Source: Mesostigma viride
Taxonomy: Eukaryota > Streptophyta > Mesostigmatophyceae > Mesostigmatales > Mesostigmataceae
NCBI GenBank assembly: GCA_009746045.1
Contig: RPFO01001075.1
Span: forward strand, 434,501 to 498,500
DNA: 64,000 nucleotides
Reading direction: 5' to 3'
Shown here: positions 9,376-19,768 of the stretch, piece after piece
How the letters are laid out: every line of letters starts with the position of its first letter
Numbering within the stretch: position 1 is the first letter of the stretch
Notes under the pieces: model-generated
The model's database searches: none
Seen by the model: only the letters and a program-made list of their open reading frames with translations
What the model was told of the DNA's origin: nothing
Made by a program: the position numbers and the translations under genes

Positions 9376-11340
9376 GGTATAGATTTGTCGCGAATGTTCT
9401 GTGCTATCAGTTCTTACTTCTATGAGCTCATCGTTCGAAGTTTTTTTCGTTCTTTTGGGGCAGTTTCCGCCAGCTAGCTCGCCGTTGCTTGCCGTGGTGT
9501 TGTCGAATACCTGGCAGCTTTAGATTGTTTTCGTTGATGTCGTGGTCAAGGCCGCTTCAGTCGAAGCCTATAGCTTCTCGGGAAGGTTTAAGGTATTTCA
9601 TGAACGTGTTCTGGCAAGGATGTTGTGCGTATGGACGCTTCTTGTTGTGTTAGAGTGACGCACCCTCTCTTCGCAGCGGCATCACAGGCTCATGCGCTGG
9701 AAGCCCGCCAATGGTTTCTTTCCATTTTATCGTGCAGGGGAGGATGTGTTTTATTTGACGATCATGTTGGAGATATTGCATTTGTGTGACTGCATGTAGA
9801 TAGCAGCCACCATTTGTTTATTTGAGCTTTCCCTTGATATGATGATGTGAAAAGACTGCAATGTGCTGAGCCAACCATGGTTGACATGGTTGACTGCATG
9901 CAAGCTTTGTATGCCATGATCTCCTTGGTTCCTTGCCCTCCATAGTTCCAGTTTGTTGCCCATCTCAGGTAGGGCAGTTAAGGAGTCGTTGCAGTGTTGA
10001 TTAGCTTGGTTGGCATAAACCTTAACACTCTAACCTGGGAGAAACATAGAAAATGCTGATTAGGCATTTTAGTGCCATCATCATTATAGCTATTCACATG
10101 CTTATAAGTCTGGCCATGCTCGAGGGACGGTGAAGGGGTATGAGGTGTGTTGCCACCCATTTGCACTTCATAACATATTCAGCATGTATTTGATGCATGT
10201 TGGATGGCATGTAAAGTGTAATTGTGTTTACTTGGTTACTGAGTGGTCCTTAGCGCCTTGTCAGGTGGTCGTCTAGGAAACCCATCAGTGCGTGCCACAG
10301 TGACCCCCGACCTTGAGCATGTGTCGTCATCAGTGTGCAAGAGTTAGAGGTGCTTTGGGTCATCGATTTGCTGAGTTCTTGGCATGGACTTTACAAGGTA
10401 ACATTGGGTTGAGTATAGTGTATGCTCTCTAGGCATGTATGCCTATAGCGATCGTGTTGCTATGCTTGCGCCGGCAAGGTTGGCCATGCCGAGGGCAGGT
10501 GAGGGCAGATGAGGTGCCTAGGCGTTTGCTTATGTTTTGTGATCGAGTAGGGCATGCTTTCAGGCTTTTTGGAGGGAAATTATCATGCCTAAGTGGCCTT
10601 GTACAAAGAAAAACCTTCTTTAGCTCATGTTCAGGTTTTAGCACACATAACCTTATAATAACTTGAGCATGACTTGTCGGAATGACCTGGGACTTGGAAC
10701 ACAGTTGTCCCCCTGTTAGACGGATTTTCGCTGCAGAAAAAAGTATTTTTTTGACGTGTTTATAAAAAGTTATTCCCGATCTCCGGTAAAAAAAGGGTCG
10801 TTTTGCGGGGAAATTAATAACTGTTCGAGGTTTTGCCCTTTCCGTGATGTAAATAGCTCAGCAAGCTACAAACTCAGGGAACTAAAAACGCTGCAGGCAG
10901 TTTTGCACATAAATGTGTGCATTGGCTGGGGCATACCCAGCCCTAATTAGCGTCTTTTGCTATTTATAGCGCATTATTGGTGTATATATGGGGGTAGTAC
11001 CCCCAACAAGTGCATGGACACCTTACTAGAGATGTTATTTAGTGCCCCCAATCATAACTTAGCGTTGTGCAAATGAATTTCAAGTGATATTACCATAGGT
11101 CAATTTTTAAGGGTTTTGGGGTGCCACCTCCCCTTAATAATCAAACAGGACAATGCTTGTACTTGTAAGCAGCAACGGTAATGCCAATGTCATGAGATGA
11201 TGTGTCACATATAGGCATGTGGTGCATTGCAAGAACACAAAAAAAACATGCCTGATTGGTCAGAATGTTGAAGAACCCCCTGAACCATGCAAAAAACAGC
11301 ATTTTCAAGAGTCCCCGTATGATTTGCGTATTATACCCCG
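9376..11340. other. No gene recognised (about 2 kb)
   Basis: Only short frames without codon-like composition are present on either strand. The sequence is A+T-richer toward 10700-11340. It could be intronic or intergenic host DNA. I saw no LTR, TIR or tandem array other than the LINE tail that follows. Confidence 0.5.
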
Positions 11341-11377
11341 TATTAAATTAAATTAAATTAAATTAAATTAAATTATA
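11341..11377 (-). repeat. (AATTT)n microsatellite tail of the LINE
   Basis: About seven copies of a 5-bp unit (AATTA on the plus strand) close the LINE. Its position at the exact 3' end of the coding strand makes it the retrotransposition tail rather than a random microsatellite. Confidence 0.75.
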
Positions 11378-11896
11378 ACATGCCTCCGTGGGGAGGTCAT
11401 GTAGCACATATTTCATGATGGATGGGGTGGAGGAAGCCGCGTGATCGAACTATCCTAACTCTATCTAGAAAATCCTAACTACACTACTCATCAAAACGCC
11501 TCCTCCGCTTGGGGGGAGGTGGCTTGCCCACAGGGTCGGGCGTGTGCGCCTTGACAATCTTCTTCCACCGCGTCTTGTCCTGCATGGCAGTCCAAAGACG
11601 GGAGAGAGAGTGGATGCGGTGCTCAAACTGGGCTGGGACCACTAGGTCGTCCAGCAACATCTGAACGTAGTTGGTGACAGGTTAATTTCCCTACCCTTTT
11701 GGGAATGTCCGCGGGGCCAGGCCAGGTCAGAATGTGCCGCCCTGGCTGTCCAAGCCGCTGGGGGCCGGCCAGACCAAGGGTGGTGTCGACCTGGCTGGTG
11801 CGGGCAAGGTGTCCTACAAATGCTATCCTACGCTGCCTAATCTCGTCCGAAACACGAGGCATGCCATGATACAAAGACTCTGATGACGGACGCTCG
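11341..11896 (-). pseudogene. LINE 3' end: C-terminal RT region, 3' UTR and microsatellite tail
   Basis: Read on the minus strand, this fragment contains SLYHGMPRVSDEIRQRRIAF followed by VGHLART, the R-R-x-x-F-x-GH block found after the RT domain of many LINEs. A second frame then gives FEHRIHSLSRLWTAMQDKT and ends in the basic tail KPPPPKRRRRF near 11480. A short 3' UTR follows and then the tail (AATTT)n at 11341-11377. LINEs whose 3' end is a short tandem repeat rather than poly(A) are known. It directly continues the fragment at 19398-19706 once the DIRS insertions are removed. Confidence 0.8.
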
Positions 11897-11911
11897 GAAT
11901 CGGATTTCTTT

Positions 11912-12346
11912 GAATCGTGGTTCTCTGAACATAGTTTCTTTTTAGTGAGATGGAAGGGTAGCCGCTATAGCTAGGTTATTGGGTTCACGTGACATACCTT
12001 TTGAGGCCGGTGCGGCCTGATCCGGATCAGTCGTGGCCAAAGCTTTGGCCAGTTTTTCTTGGCCAGGTGGCAGGAGCTACGTTGAGATATAAACCTGCCA
12101 CTGTCTAGGTTTCTTGGCTCATGGCGTAGTGATTAACTAGATCTAGATTCTTTCTCTCACGCAATATGTGACCTAATAGCCCCGGCAGCCTTACGTAAGC
12201 TGCCGGCAATTAGAACGCCACATTGCGTCATTTGTTCAGACGCAACATTTGCGTGGCGAAAAAATGCCGTCCGGGCCAAGGCCGCATGACACGCAAAAAA
12301 GGACAAAAACAAACCCACCTAGCTAAGGTCGGCCTCTTTTCTTTTC
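11912..12346 (+). repeat. PAT split repeat A1
   Basis: 435 bp beginning GAATCGTGGTTCTCTGAACA and ending CTTTTCTTTTC, matching A2 at 16817-17251 with one or very few differences (TTTTTAG against TTTATAG near the start). It contains a GCCGGCAG..CTGCCGGC short inverted repeat at about 12180-12210. Confidence 0.88.
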
Positions 12347-12433
12347 ACGAGGGCGGCGACAGCAAGCCAGGGGAAACGAACCTCTGGTTTGACGAACCTG
12401 TACTGTCGGAGCCATTTTTGGCCCTGAGCAGCA

Positions 12434-13480
12434 ATGCCGAAGGGGCGCAAAGCTACAGGAGGGCAGGCAGCGCGCGGGGAGGACGGGACGCCCACACCGC
12501 GGGCTGCTGCCGCCAGTCACGCGCCAGTCGCCTTCAGCGCCAAAAAGAAGCAGCTCGCCACTCTGCTCGCCAAGTGCATCAGCCCCGCAGAGGCGGTGGG
12601 GGCAGTCGAGCAGGTCTTCGGTGCCGAGGACTGGGTGACGGACGCCAGCTCGTGGAGCTCGAGCCAGCTGAAGTCTGTCGTGCAGTTGCTGGCCGATCAC
12701 GTTGATGTTGGCGACGTGTTGGACGCACGTGACCCAAACGGAACGTTGGTGGCAAAACTGCTGGCCGTGGCAGATCTCGCGGCGGACGAGGAGGAGGATC
12801 AGGCGCTGCCACCAACGACACCTGCGCAGCGAAAAATGGCCAAGCCGAAAGGCGCGGCCAAGGTTTCGGCAGGTGGGGGGGCTGTCGGAAAGGAAATGAG
12901 GGCGAGGTTGGCGACATTCGTTGGGGCACCTCCGGAAACCGAAAATCAGGACGACGAGGAGGACGAGGAGGGGGAGGTCGCAGCCGAGAAATTCATGCAA
13001 GGTTTGAAGGCAGCGCTGGGAGGAATGGAGGGGGCGGGAAGCCACTTCAAGGCCTCGAAAGGGGTGGCGCTGCCAAGCCGAGCCAAGAGCGTGAAATATC
13101 GGGTTTCGGAGCGGGTGCTGCCGGGGGTGTTGGAGGACGCCAGCGACAATGGGATGGGAATCCGGTCGTGGGTCATGACGGTAAAGCCTGGAAATTGGCG
13201 GAACATGGAGAACAGGAAAATTGTCATGAACATTGCATTGGCCATGGACACCCTTCTCAAGGAGCTGGGCTCAGCAGCCGGGGAGCTTGTGGGCATGGAG
13301 TACCTAATGAGGGTGGTGGCGGCCTTGCTGCAGGTGGAAGGGCAAGGAGGGGGGGGTGGAAGGTGGCCAGCCACCTCCTGCCATTGGGGGAGGAGGCTGC
13401 ACTGTCAGCCACCCCGGCTGTCAAGGCAGCTCTCCAAACTGCCATCCTCTTGGACAAGCTCAGCAAGGCTCAACAAGTAG
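12434..13480 (+). CDS. gag: Gag-like ORF1 of the PAT element
   Basis: A 348-residue frame starting MPKGRKATGGQAARGEDG. The basic N-terminus is followed by a helical segment (AKKKQLATLLAKCISPAEAV), an acidic patch (DDEEDEEGEV, about residues 170-180) and a conserved-looking domain (SVKYRVSERVLPGVLEDASD, WVMTVKPGNWRNMENRKIVM). No CCHC knuckle is present, which is usual for DIRS gag. By position it should form the ribonucleoprotein particle. Its 3' end overlaps the next ORF by about 125 bases in another frame, so the polyprotein may be made by frameshifting or re-initiation. Confidence 0.7.
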   Translation: MPKGRKATGGQAARGEDGTPTPRAAAASHAPVAFSAKKKQLATLLAKCISPAEAVGAVEQVFGAEDWVTDASSWSSSQLKSVVQLLADHVDVGDVLDARDPNGTLVAKLLAVADLAADEEEDQALPPTTPAQRKMAKPKGAAKVSAGGGAVGKEMRARLATFVGAPPETENQDDEEDEEGEVAAEKFMQGLKAALGGMEGAGSHFKASKGVALPSRAKSVKYRVSERVLPGVLEDASDNGMGIRSWVMTVKPGNWRNMENRKIVMNIALAMDTLLKELGSAAGELVGMEYLMRVVAALLQVEGQGGGGGRWPATSCHWGRRLHCQPPRLSRQLSKLPSSWTSSARLNK

Positions 13481-16400
13481 GGAAATAGAATCCCAGCGGG
13501 ACCGCTCCCTTTTCCCGCTGCCATACCCACTTAGGCCAGCGTACACCGCGTGGGGCAGGGTGAGATCGGCACGCCGGCGACAGCGTGCCACGCGCCGCCA
13601 CCGCGAGTACACACTGCAATGCAAGGTAGTGCGTTGGCTTAATTGGCTGTGGGGAGGGGGGCAAGACCCTCCTCCTAACCCTAGAGGGGCGTGCTCTAAG
13701 GGGAGGGAGGAGGCCCTTGCGAGGGTCAAGAGGCACTGCACCTGGCACAGTCGCCGCGTAGGGGGCGTTGCGACAGGCCAGGAGCAAGAAGGTGCTGATG
13801 CAATATATGGGAAGCAGAATAAGTATGAACAACTGCGCGCGGACGCGGTGAGTCTACCAAAGGCGGAGGTGGCGGGGAAGGCACGGCTGCTCGACCTGTT
13901 GGCTATGCGGCCGAGCTGGCGGGAGATATATGCCAGCGAAGAGAACTGCATCAAGCCAGCGGTCGTGGCGAGCGCAAAGTATTGGAATGTGCCCAAGCCC
14001 AGCCGGGGATGCTCCATGGCTGAATGGGGCAAGCTCATGAGCCGGGCAGCGGGCGTGGGCATGGTGGCGTTCCGGGAGAGGCGGCCCAAGTGGGTGGATG
14101 GCTGCTTTGGAGTGGCCAAGGGGGTGGGTGAGCTTCGGTTCATCGTCAACAGGAAGCTGGGCAACCTGCTGTGGGTGGACCCCCCCAAGATCCTGCTACC
14201 CCACCTGGGCATCCTCGTGGAGGTCTACATCAAAGGCTGGTGCTACTGCGCCAAGAGCGACCTCGTGTCATACTACTATTCCATCGAGGTGCCCGAGTGG
14301 TGGTGGGACTACCAAGGGCTTCCTAGTGTGTGGTCGACTAGCGTAGGTCTGGCAGGGCCCAGGCGGAAGGTGTGGCCCGTGCTCAAGGTGCTGGCCATGG
14401 GACATTCCCATGCGGTGGCGCTGGGGGAGGCCATCCATGAGATGGTGCTCTACATGACCGGTGCCCTGGATCCGAGGCGCCAGGTCAACTACCTCTCAAG
14501 CGCAGGTGAGCTCACCTTGGTGCGCGACGAGTGTGGCCAGCCACTGCGCTTGGCCATCGAGTACAAGGAGGAGCGCGCCGGGGAGCTTCAGATTGACCTG
14601 GAAAACCCCCCTGCCCCCATGCTGTCCATCACTATTGATGACTTGGTGGCCAGCAACGGGCGGACCTGCGAGGCGGTGAACCAGCTCATCACGCGCGCTA
14701 TTGAGGAAGGCTACCTCCCTAACAACCTTGTGCCGTCTAAGGAGAAGACTAAGATGGCGAGCCTGGAAGGGGACGAGCTAGAAGCCCTAGGGGTGGTGCA
14801 CCGACGGAACGGCGTGCTGGAACCAACGGTCAAGCAGCTCAACCTTGTGATCGCCCACACGCAGGCTATACTCACTCGAGGCCGAGCTACGGCCGAGGGG
14901 CTGGCTGCCGTCTTGGGGCGGTGGTTGTGGCTGCAGATGTTAAGCCGCAGCTGCTTGTCCATTTGGCAGCAATGTTTCAAATTCATCAGCCTGCAAGGGT
15001 GGGGGCAGCGATCCTGGGTGCTGTGGGCCGGGGTGCGGGAGGAGTTAGAGTGTGCCCTGGCCTTGGCTCCCATGCTAAGGGTTGACCGAAGCGCACCTTT
15101 GGCCCGTGAGGTGGTTGCATCTGACGCGTCCACCTACGGGCAAGGTGTCGTGTACGCAACCATGGAGCCGGGCGATGTGACGGAGCTGGCGAGGGCACGA
15201 GAGGTGCGGGGGTACCCGACTTTGCTCATACCAAGTGAGGTGGCCTACGCTGGCCCTAGGCCACTGAGCGCGCGGGCGCAACAAGCAATCACTAGCCAGC
15301 AATGGCGGGTTGGGGTCCGGAGTCGTTGGCGGGATCCGGGGATGCACATCAACGAGAAGGAGGTGCGGGCTGCAGTGAAGGGCGTGGAGAGGAGTGCGCG
15401 CAGCTTGGCAAACCGAGGCAAGCGGGTGGTGAGGTTGGTGGACTCCACCGCGGCGTTGGGCTGCTTGGCTAAGGGGCGGTCCTCATCCCACAAGCTCAAC
15501 AAGCAGTGCCGCCGCTTGTGCGCGCTGACCCTCGCCACGGGGAGTCGTTCCCAGTGGGTGTGGACGCCGAGTGCACTTCAACCAGCCGATGGCGTTTCTC
15601 GCGGCCAATCCATGGCGACTTTCTTGGCAGGCTGGGTGCGCGACCTGACCGCGGAAGGCATCCATCCTAACCCGGGGCCCCCTGCACCTGTTAGCTACCT
15701 TCCATTGCTAGAGGGGAAAGTAAAGCCGGCTACTTTGCTGGCCTACCGTCGTGGTCTTGATTCCCTCTTGACTTGGTGGGAGGCTGGTGGGCGGGCGGAC
15801 GGGTCATCGTCACGAGCTGACACCCTTGAGGAGACATTTTGTGCGTATGTCGCCTGGGCTCATTTTCGGGGGTACAGCCGCCAAGTGTGTGTCAATGCCT
15901 TGATGGGGTTGCAACTTTATTATCCCGGTATGGTGAAGCGGTGGGACTTGGCCCGTGGCGTCCTCGCTGGGTGGAAAACACTTGTGCCCCCCCGTGCCCC
16001 TCCTCCCATTCCATGGGAGGCGGCGTTTGCACTTGCCAGCACGATGGTCATGCAAGGTCAGCGCCTTGCGGGCCTGCTGGTTGTCATCGTGTTCCGCCAT
16101 TACCTGCGAATCTCGGAGGCGCTGAACCTCCGTGTTGGCCATGTGCGCCTCCAGCCTGACGTTCGGCTTGGGCCGGCTCAACGGGGCGCCCTACTGCTGA
16201 GGTCTACCAAGACCTCTAAGGGCAAGACTCAGTCAGTGGTGGTAGAAGATGTGATGTCTGAAACCATCCTCCGTCACTGCATCGCGGGTAAGCACGCTTG
16301 GGAGGCCGTGTTCCCTTTCACCTACCCGCAATTCCGGCGCATTTGGCAGGCTGCGAGTCAGGCCTTGGGGGTCGCCCAGATTTTCACCATTCACGGGCTG

Positions 16401-16610
16401 CGGCATGGAGGTGCCACTCACGATTTCCTCGCGGGTCGCAGCATGGGGGACATCCAGGGCCGGGGGCGCTGGCTTAGCAGCTCCACGGTTGCCCATTATG
16501 TGGGCTTGCACCGCAGTTTGGAGGTGCAGCTGCCTGAGGTTATTCTTCGGGCCATGGCCGCCTGCCCCCCTCGGGCCTGGCGGGCTATTTTGAAATTGCC
16601 CTCCACCTAA
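13356..16610 (+). CDS. pol: PAT element polyprotein: RT, RNase H, tyrosine recombinase
   Basis: 1084 codons; the true start may be downstream of 13356 because the first 80 residues look non-coding. RT motifs: LRFIVNRKLGN, AKSDLVSYYYSI (catalytic Asp near residue 301) and LSITIDDLVAS (DD pair near 427). RNase H: VASDASTYGQGV, HINEKEVRAA, VRLVDSTAALG and LQPADGVSR. The last 300 residues form a tyrosine recombinase: YLRISEALNLR (Arg), a Lys-bearing KTSKGKTQ turn, TIHGLRHGGAT (His-x-x-Arg) and the Tyr in TVAHYVGL near 1047. Recombinase replaces the DDE integrase of LTR elements. A NPGP-containing segment (GIHPNPGPP, residues about 767-775) lies between RNase H and recombinase. Confidence 0.92.
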   Translation: MEGGQPPPAIGGGGCTVSHPGCQGSSPNCHPLGQAQQGSTSREIESQRDRSLFPLPYPLRPAYTAWGRVRSARRRQRATRRHREYTLQCKVVRWLNWLWGGGQDPPPNPRGACSKGREEALARVKRHCTWHSRRVGGVATGQEQEGADAIYGKQNKYEQLRADAVSLPKAEVAGKARLLDLLAMRPSWREIYASEENCIKPAVVASAKYWNVPKPSRGCSMAEWGKLMSRAAGVGMVAFRERRPKWVDGCFGVAKGVGELRFIVNRKLGNLLWVDPPKILLPHLGILVEVYIKGWCYCAKSDLVSYYYSIEVPEWWWDYQGLPSVWSTSVGLAGPRRKVWPVLKVLAMGHSHAVALGEAIHEMVLYMTGALDPRRQVNYLSSAGELTLVRDECGQPLRLAIEYKEERAGELQIDLENPPAPMLSITIDDLVASNGRTCEAVNQLITRAIEEGYLPNNLVPSKEKTKMASLEGDELEALGVVHRRNGVLEPTVKQLNLVIAHTQAILTRGRATAEGLAAVLGRWLWLQMLSRSCLSIWQQCFKFISLQGWGQRSWVLWAGVREELECALALAPMLRVDRSAPLAREVVASDASTYGQGVVYATMEPGDVTELARAREVRGYPTLLIPSEVAYAGPRPLSARAQQAITSQQWRVGVRSRWRDPGMHINEKEVRAAVKGVERSARSLANRGKRVVRLVDSTAALGCLAKGRSSSHKLNKQCRRLCALTLATGSRSQWVWTPSALQPADGVSRGQSMATFLAGWVRDLTAEGIHPNPGPPAPVSYLPLLEGKVKPATLLAYRRGLDSLLTWWEAGGRADGSSSRADTLEETFCAYVAWAHFRGYSRQVCVNALMGLQLYYPGMVKRWDLARGVLAGWKTLVPPRAPPPIPWEAAFALASTMVMQGQRLAGLLVVIVFRHYLRISEALNLRVGHVRLQPDVRLGPAQRGALLLRSTKTSKGKTQSVVVEDVMSETILRHCIAGKHAWEAVFPFTYPQFRRIWQAASQALGVAQIFTIHGLRHGGATHDFLAGRSMGDIQGRGRWLSSSTVAHYVGLHRSLEVQLPEVILRAMAACPPRAWRAILKLPST

Positions 16611-16682
16611 TTTGGTTGTTCATTTCTCTGTCATTATGCTAGGTTCTTTGCCCCTGGCATGGATCGCCAGGGAGGGATATAA

Positions 16683-17411
16683 GGGTAAGGCTAGCCTTTG
16701 CCAAGCAATAAGTGTTCCCATGAGCATCGGCGGCCGGGATGTGGCCTGCCTTTTGTATGTGCTCCACTCATTGTTTTAATAAAGAGTCTGGTTACCCTGG
16801 AGTTCCACGGTTAATAGAATCGTGGTTCTCTGAACATAGTTTCTTTATAGTGAGATGGAAGGGTAGCCGCTATAGCTAGGTTATTGGGTTCACGTGACAT
16901 ACCTTTTGAGGCCGGTGCGGCCTGATCCGGATCAGTCGTGGCCAAAGCTTTGGCCAGTTTTTCTTGGCCAGGTGGCAGGAGCTACGTTGAGATATAAACC
17001 TGCCACTGTCTAGGTTTCTTGGCTCATGGCGTAGTGATTAACTAGATCTAGATTCTTTCTCTCACGCAATATGTGACCTAATAGCCCCGGCAGCCTTACG
17101 TAAGCTGCCGGCAATTAGAACGCCACATTGCGTCATTTGTTCAGACGCAACATTTGCGTGGCGAAAAAATGCCGTCCGGGCCAAGGCCGCATGACACGCA
17201 AAAAAGGACAAAAACAAACCCACCTAGCTAAGGTCGGCCTCTTTTCTTTTCCCGCCCACCCTCCCTGCGTGTTTGGGGGTAAGGCTAGCCTTTGCCAAGC
17301 AATAAGTGTTCCCATGAGCATCGGCGGCCGGGATGTGGCCTGCCTTTTGTATGTGCTCCACTCATTGTTTTAATAAAGAGTCTGGTTACCCTGGAGTTCC
17401 ACGGTGAATAG
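16683..17411 (+). repeat. PAT repeats B1-A2-B2 of the autonomous element
   Basis: B1 16683-16817 begins GGGTAAGGCTAGCCTTTGCC, followed without spacer by A2 (16817-17251), a 25-bp spacer, and B2 (17277-17411). B contains TTTTAATAAAGAGTCTGG, so a polyadenylation-like signal is carried by the repeat. The region has no gene. Confidence 0.85.
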
Positions 17412-17811
17412 AAAAGAGTTTCTCGAAGTGAGGCGGGGAATAAGGCCGCTCACGGGAGCCGCCTGGATGGTCGGCTGAACCGGGCGGGTTTGGCAGATGT
17501 AACCGGATTTGGCTAATGGCTGGCGACCTGGAATTGTTAGTAGGGGCAGTGGCCCTATTGTGCTACAATCTCGAAACAATCTTATGCTTAAAGTTTGACA
17601 GGGCCGGGTTTGTTGAACCGGTTTGTTGAATGATAATTAGAACCTTTCGGAAAGGGTATTTGATTGGTTGTTGTTTTTGTGGTACGGTAGGTGTCGCTAC
17701 ATTCTCAGGTTGGCGTGTTAAGTTAAGCTCGGTTGCTGATGTCAGCCCCGTGCTAGGGCAGTTTGACTACTTTGGCGGCGTAGTGACATTGTTGTGGTTT
17801 TTTTTTCTTGT

Positions 17812-18694
17812 AAACGTTGGCTGAGCGCCGACGGCTGAGGCTATGGCGGTACAAGAAGTGCCTCACCAGCCTTGCGCTCAGCATGGGTGCGGGGCTAAAA
17901 TTTGTTAACCAAATTTCCGGCATCCGTGATCCCTGGCTGCTTAAGGCGGTTGGGATTCATGGCTGCCACTGGCCCGGAATTAATGTCCGGGTGATCGGGG
18001 TTTAAATGCGAAGCGGGGGCTGATGCATTATTTAATGGCTGGTTTGTTTGAAAGAAACGGCCAGCTGGCCGGGTTGGGCAAGGGCTAGCTTGCTTGATGG
18101 TTCCGTACCTGGGGATGCTTGCGCCTCGGGTTGGGCTGTCGGCAGGCTGGCCTGCCTTTGAGTTGTCTCGTACCTGGAAATGCTTGCATTCCGGGTTGGG
18201 CTTGGCTTGAGGGCCGCCGCGGCTCGGGGGGGTAAAAAATTTAAGTCACCGTTGTGGGACACGGAGCCTCGGCGCAGGAGGCAAGGGCTGAAAACCAACT
18301 TGATTTCGTAATCAGTGGTATTTCCACTTTTTTGTACGGAAGGAGTGTTTATGTGCTCGGCACTAGGTTGGTTGCTCTTCAAAAAAGTTGTAAACTGGGC
18401 GTCGGCTGGAATCAGCGGCGCCAGTCAGCAGCTTTTGCTTTGACTTTGTGTTCCGCGACAGCACCCCTTAGCGGACCAGAGAAGAGGTCGGCAACGAGGT
18501 CAGCGGGGGCCCCCGAGTGGGGTCAAAAATGCGAGCTGTGTCGATCGACAGTGCATGAATTTTTGTGCATTCACAGTCGCTGGGAATTAAATCTGTTTTC
18601 TGGCAACGGAGAGCGCCCATCGCGACAGGACAGCTTTTGACGGGAAAGGAAATGGTGCTTCTTTAGCGGACCGGAGGGCCAGGAAGGGGAGGTT
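17812..18694 (+). other. Non-coding interior of the non-autonomous PAT element
   Basis: No RT, gag or recombinase similarity and no long frame. A diverged tandem duplication of about 64 bp with GTACCTGG(G/A)(G/A)ATGCTTGC is visible at about 18100-18210. The element must use proteins from an autonomous relative. Confidence 0.65.
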
Positions 18695-19397
18695 GGGTAA
18701 TCGCGAGCCATGCCTAAGGAGTTCTTAATAGCGGTTCTGTAACCGCTACCTGTCTGTATGCATCTACTTATTGTTTTAACAAAGATGCTGGTGACTACTA
18801 TGGTGAGCAAATGGGTGTATGAATCGGATTTCTTTGAAAAGAGTTTCTCGAAGTGAGGCGGGGAATAAGGCCGCTCACGGGAGCCGCCTGGATGGTCGGC
18901 TGAACCGGGCGGGTTTGGCAGATGTAACCGGATTTGGCTAATGGCTGGCGACCTGGAATTGTTAGTAGGGGCAGTGGCCCTATTGTGCTACAATCTCGAA
19001 ACAATCTTATGCTTAAAGTTTGACAGGGCCGGGTTTGTTGAACCGGTTTGTTGAATGATAATTAGAACCTTTCGGAAAGGGTATTTGATTGGTTGTTGTT
19101 TTTGTGGTACGGTAGGTGTCGCTACATTCTCAGGTTGGCGTGTTAAGTTAAGCTCGGTTGCTGATGTCAGCCCCGTGCTAGGGCAGTTTGACTACTTTGG
19201 CGGCGTAGTGACATTGTTGTGGTTTTTTTTCTTGTCCCACCCACCCACCCTCTTTGGTGGCCTGGTCTGCGCGGGTAATCGCGAGCCATGCCTAAGGAGT
19301 TCTTAATAGCGGTTCTGTAACCGCTACCTGTCTGTATGCATCTACTTATTGTTTTAACAAAGATGCTGGTGACTATGGTGAGCAAACGGGTGTATGA

Positions 19398-19706
19398 AAA
19401 ACCTACGTTAAGGACCTGCCGGAGCATCCTGTAAACTGTGCCGTCGAGCCGAGCTGCCAGTTTGGGTGGGAGGCTCCACGCCTCGGCGCCATAGGTGAGC
19501 ACCGTGAGGACGAGGACCTTGAAGAGCATGCGCTTGCGGTGCCCGTCCAGGCCCTTCGATCGCCAGTAAGGTGTGAGCGAACGGAGCTTGGCCCAGGCAA
19601 GGCCGATGCAGGTGTCCACATCGTCGGCGGTGTCAGGAAGCCAGCTCCCCAACAGCTTGAAGCGGTCGCGGAACGGGACCTCCGTCCCGTCGAGCAGGCG
19701 CGGCAG
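19398..19706 (-). pseudogene. LINE middle fragment: post-RT region
   Basis: On the minus strand this encodes PRLLDGTEVPFRDRFKLLGS, then KRMLFKVLVLTVLTYGAEAW and RMLRQVLNVGF. These are the FKLLG, LTYGAEAW and RRMLR blocks that follow the RT palm in LINEs. The fragment is bounded on the right by the giant transposon (TSD CGGCAG at 19701-19706) and on the left by the PAT-type element. It joins in frame to the RT fragment ending at 61143. Confidence 0.85.
19701..19706. other. Left target-site duplication of the giant transposon (CGGCAG)
   Basis: The same six bases occur at 61138-61143, directly outside the right TIR. Removing 19707-61143 restores an open LINE codon series reading KPPLPRLLDGTE on the minus strand. 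Confidence 0.92.
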
Positions 19707-19768
19707 GGTGGTCCCACGCGGAATGGGGTAGATTTTTGCAAGAAAAAAACGCTAATTTCAATCGTCCG
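19707..19768 (+). repeat. Left terminal inverted repeat of the giant transposon
   Basis: Starts GGTGGTCCCACGCGGAATGG and ends CAATCGTCCG. The first 23 bases are identical to the inverted right end; the remainder matches with a gap of about 10 bases and one further substitution. Subterminal copies of GCGCCGAAATT at about 19783 and 19839 could be transposase-binding repeats. Confidence 0.9.

Larger units (their letters stand above)
11912..17411 (+). mobile_element. Autonomous PAT/kangaroo-type DIRS retrotransposon
   Basis: Split direct repeats are arranged A1 (11912-12346), ORFs, B1 (16683-16817), A2 (16817-17251), B2 (17277-17411). Each pair is nearly identical: A copies 435 bp, B copies 135 bp. 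This A1-ORF-B1A2B2 layout defines the PAT group of DIRS elements, which includes kangaroo of Volvox. The two ORFs encode a gag-like protein and an RT-RNase H-tyrosine recombinase polyprotein. Both are open, so this copy may be intact. The element inserts by recombination of a circular DNA copy, so no target duplication is expected and none is seen. Confidence 0.9.
11897..19397 (+). mobile_element. Non-autonomous PAT-type DIRS element, carrying an autonomous one
   Basis: The element has the split direct repeat order A1-interior-B1-A2-B2. Repeat A is about 415 bp: A1 is GAATCGGATTTCTTTGA at 11897-11913 plus 17412-17811; A2 is 18821-19235. Repeat B is about 125 bp: B1 18695-18820, B2 19273-19397. 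The interior (17812-18694) has no RT or recombinase. Its A1 is broken after GAATCGGATTTCTTTGA by the 5.5-kb autonomous element; the unbroken junction survives in A2 at 18821, which proves the nesting. It sits inside the LINE without a target duplication, as expected for tyrosine-recombinase elements. Confidence 0.85.

Noticed and set aside
17128-17373. Short ORF in PAT repeat A2 (also at 12223)
   Set aside because: It is repeat DNA present in both A copies, diverges after the repeat border, and has no recognisable protein domain.
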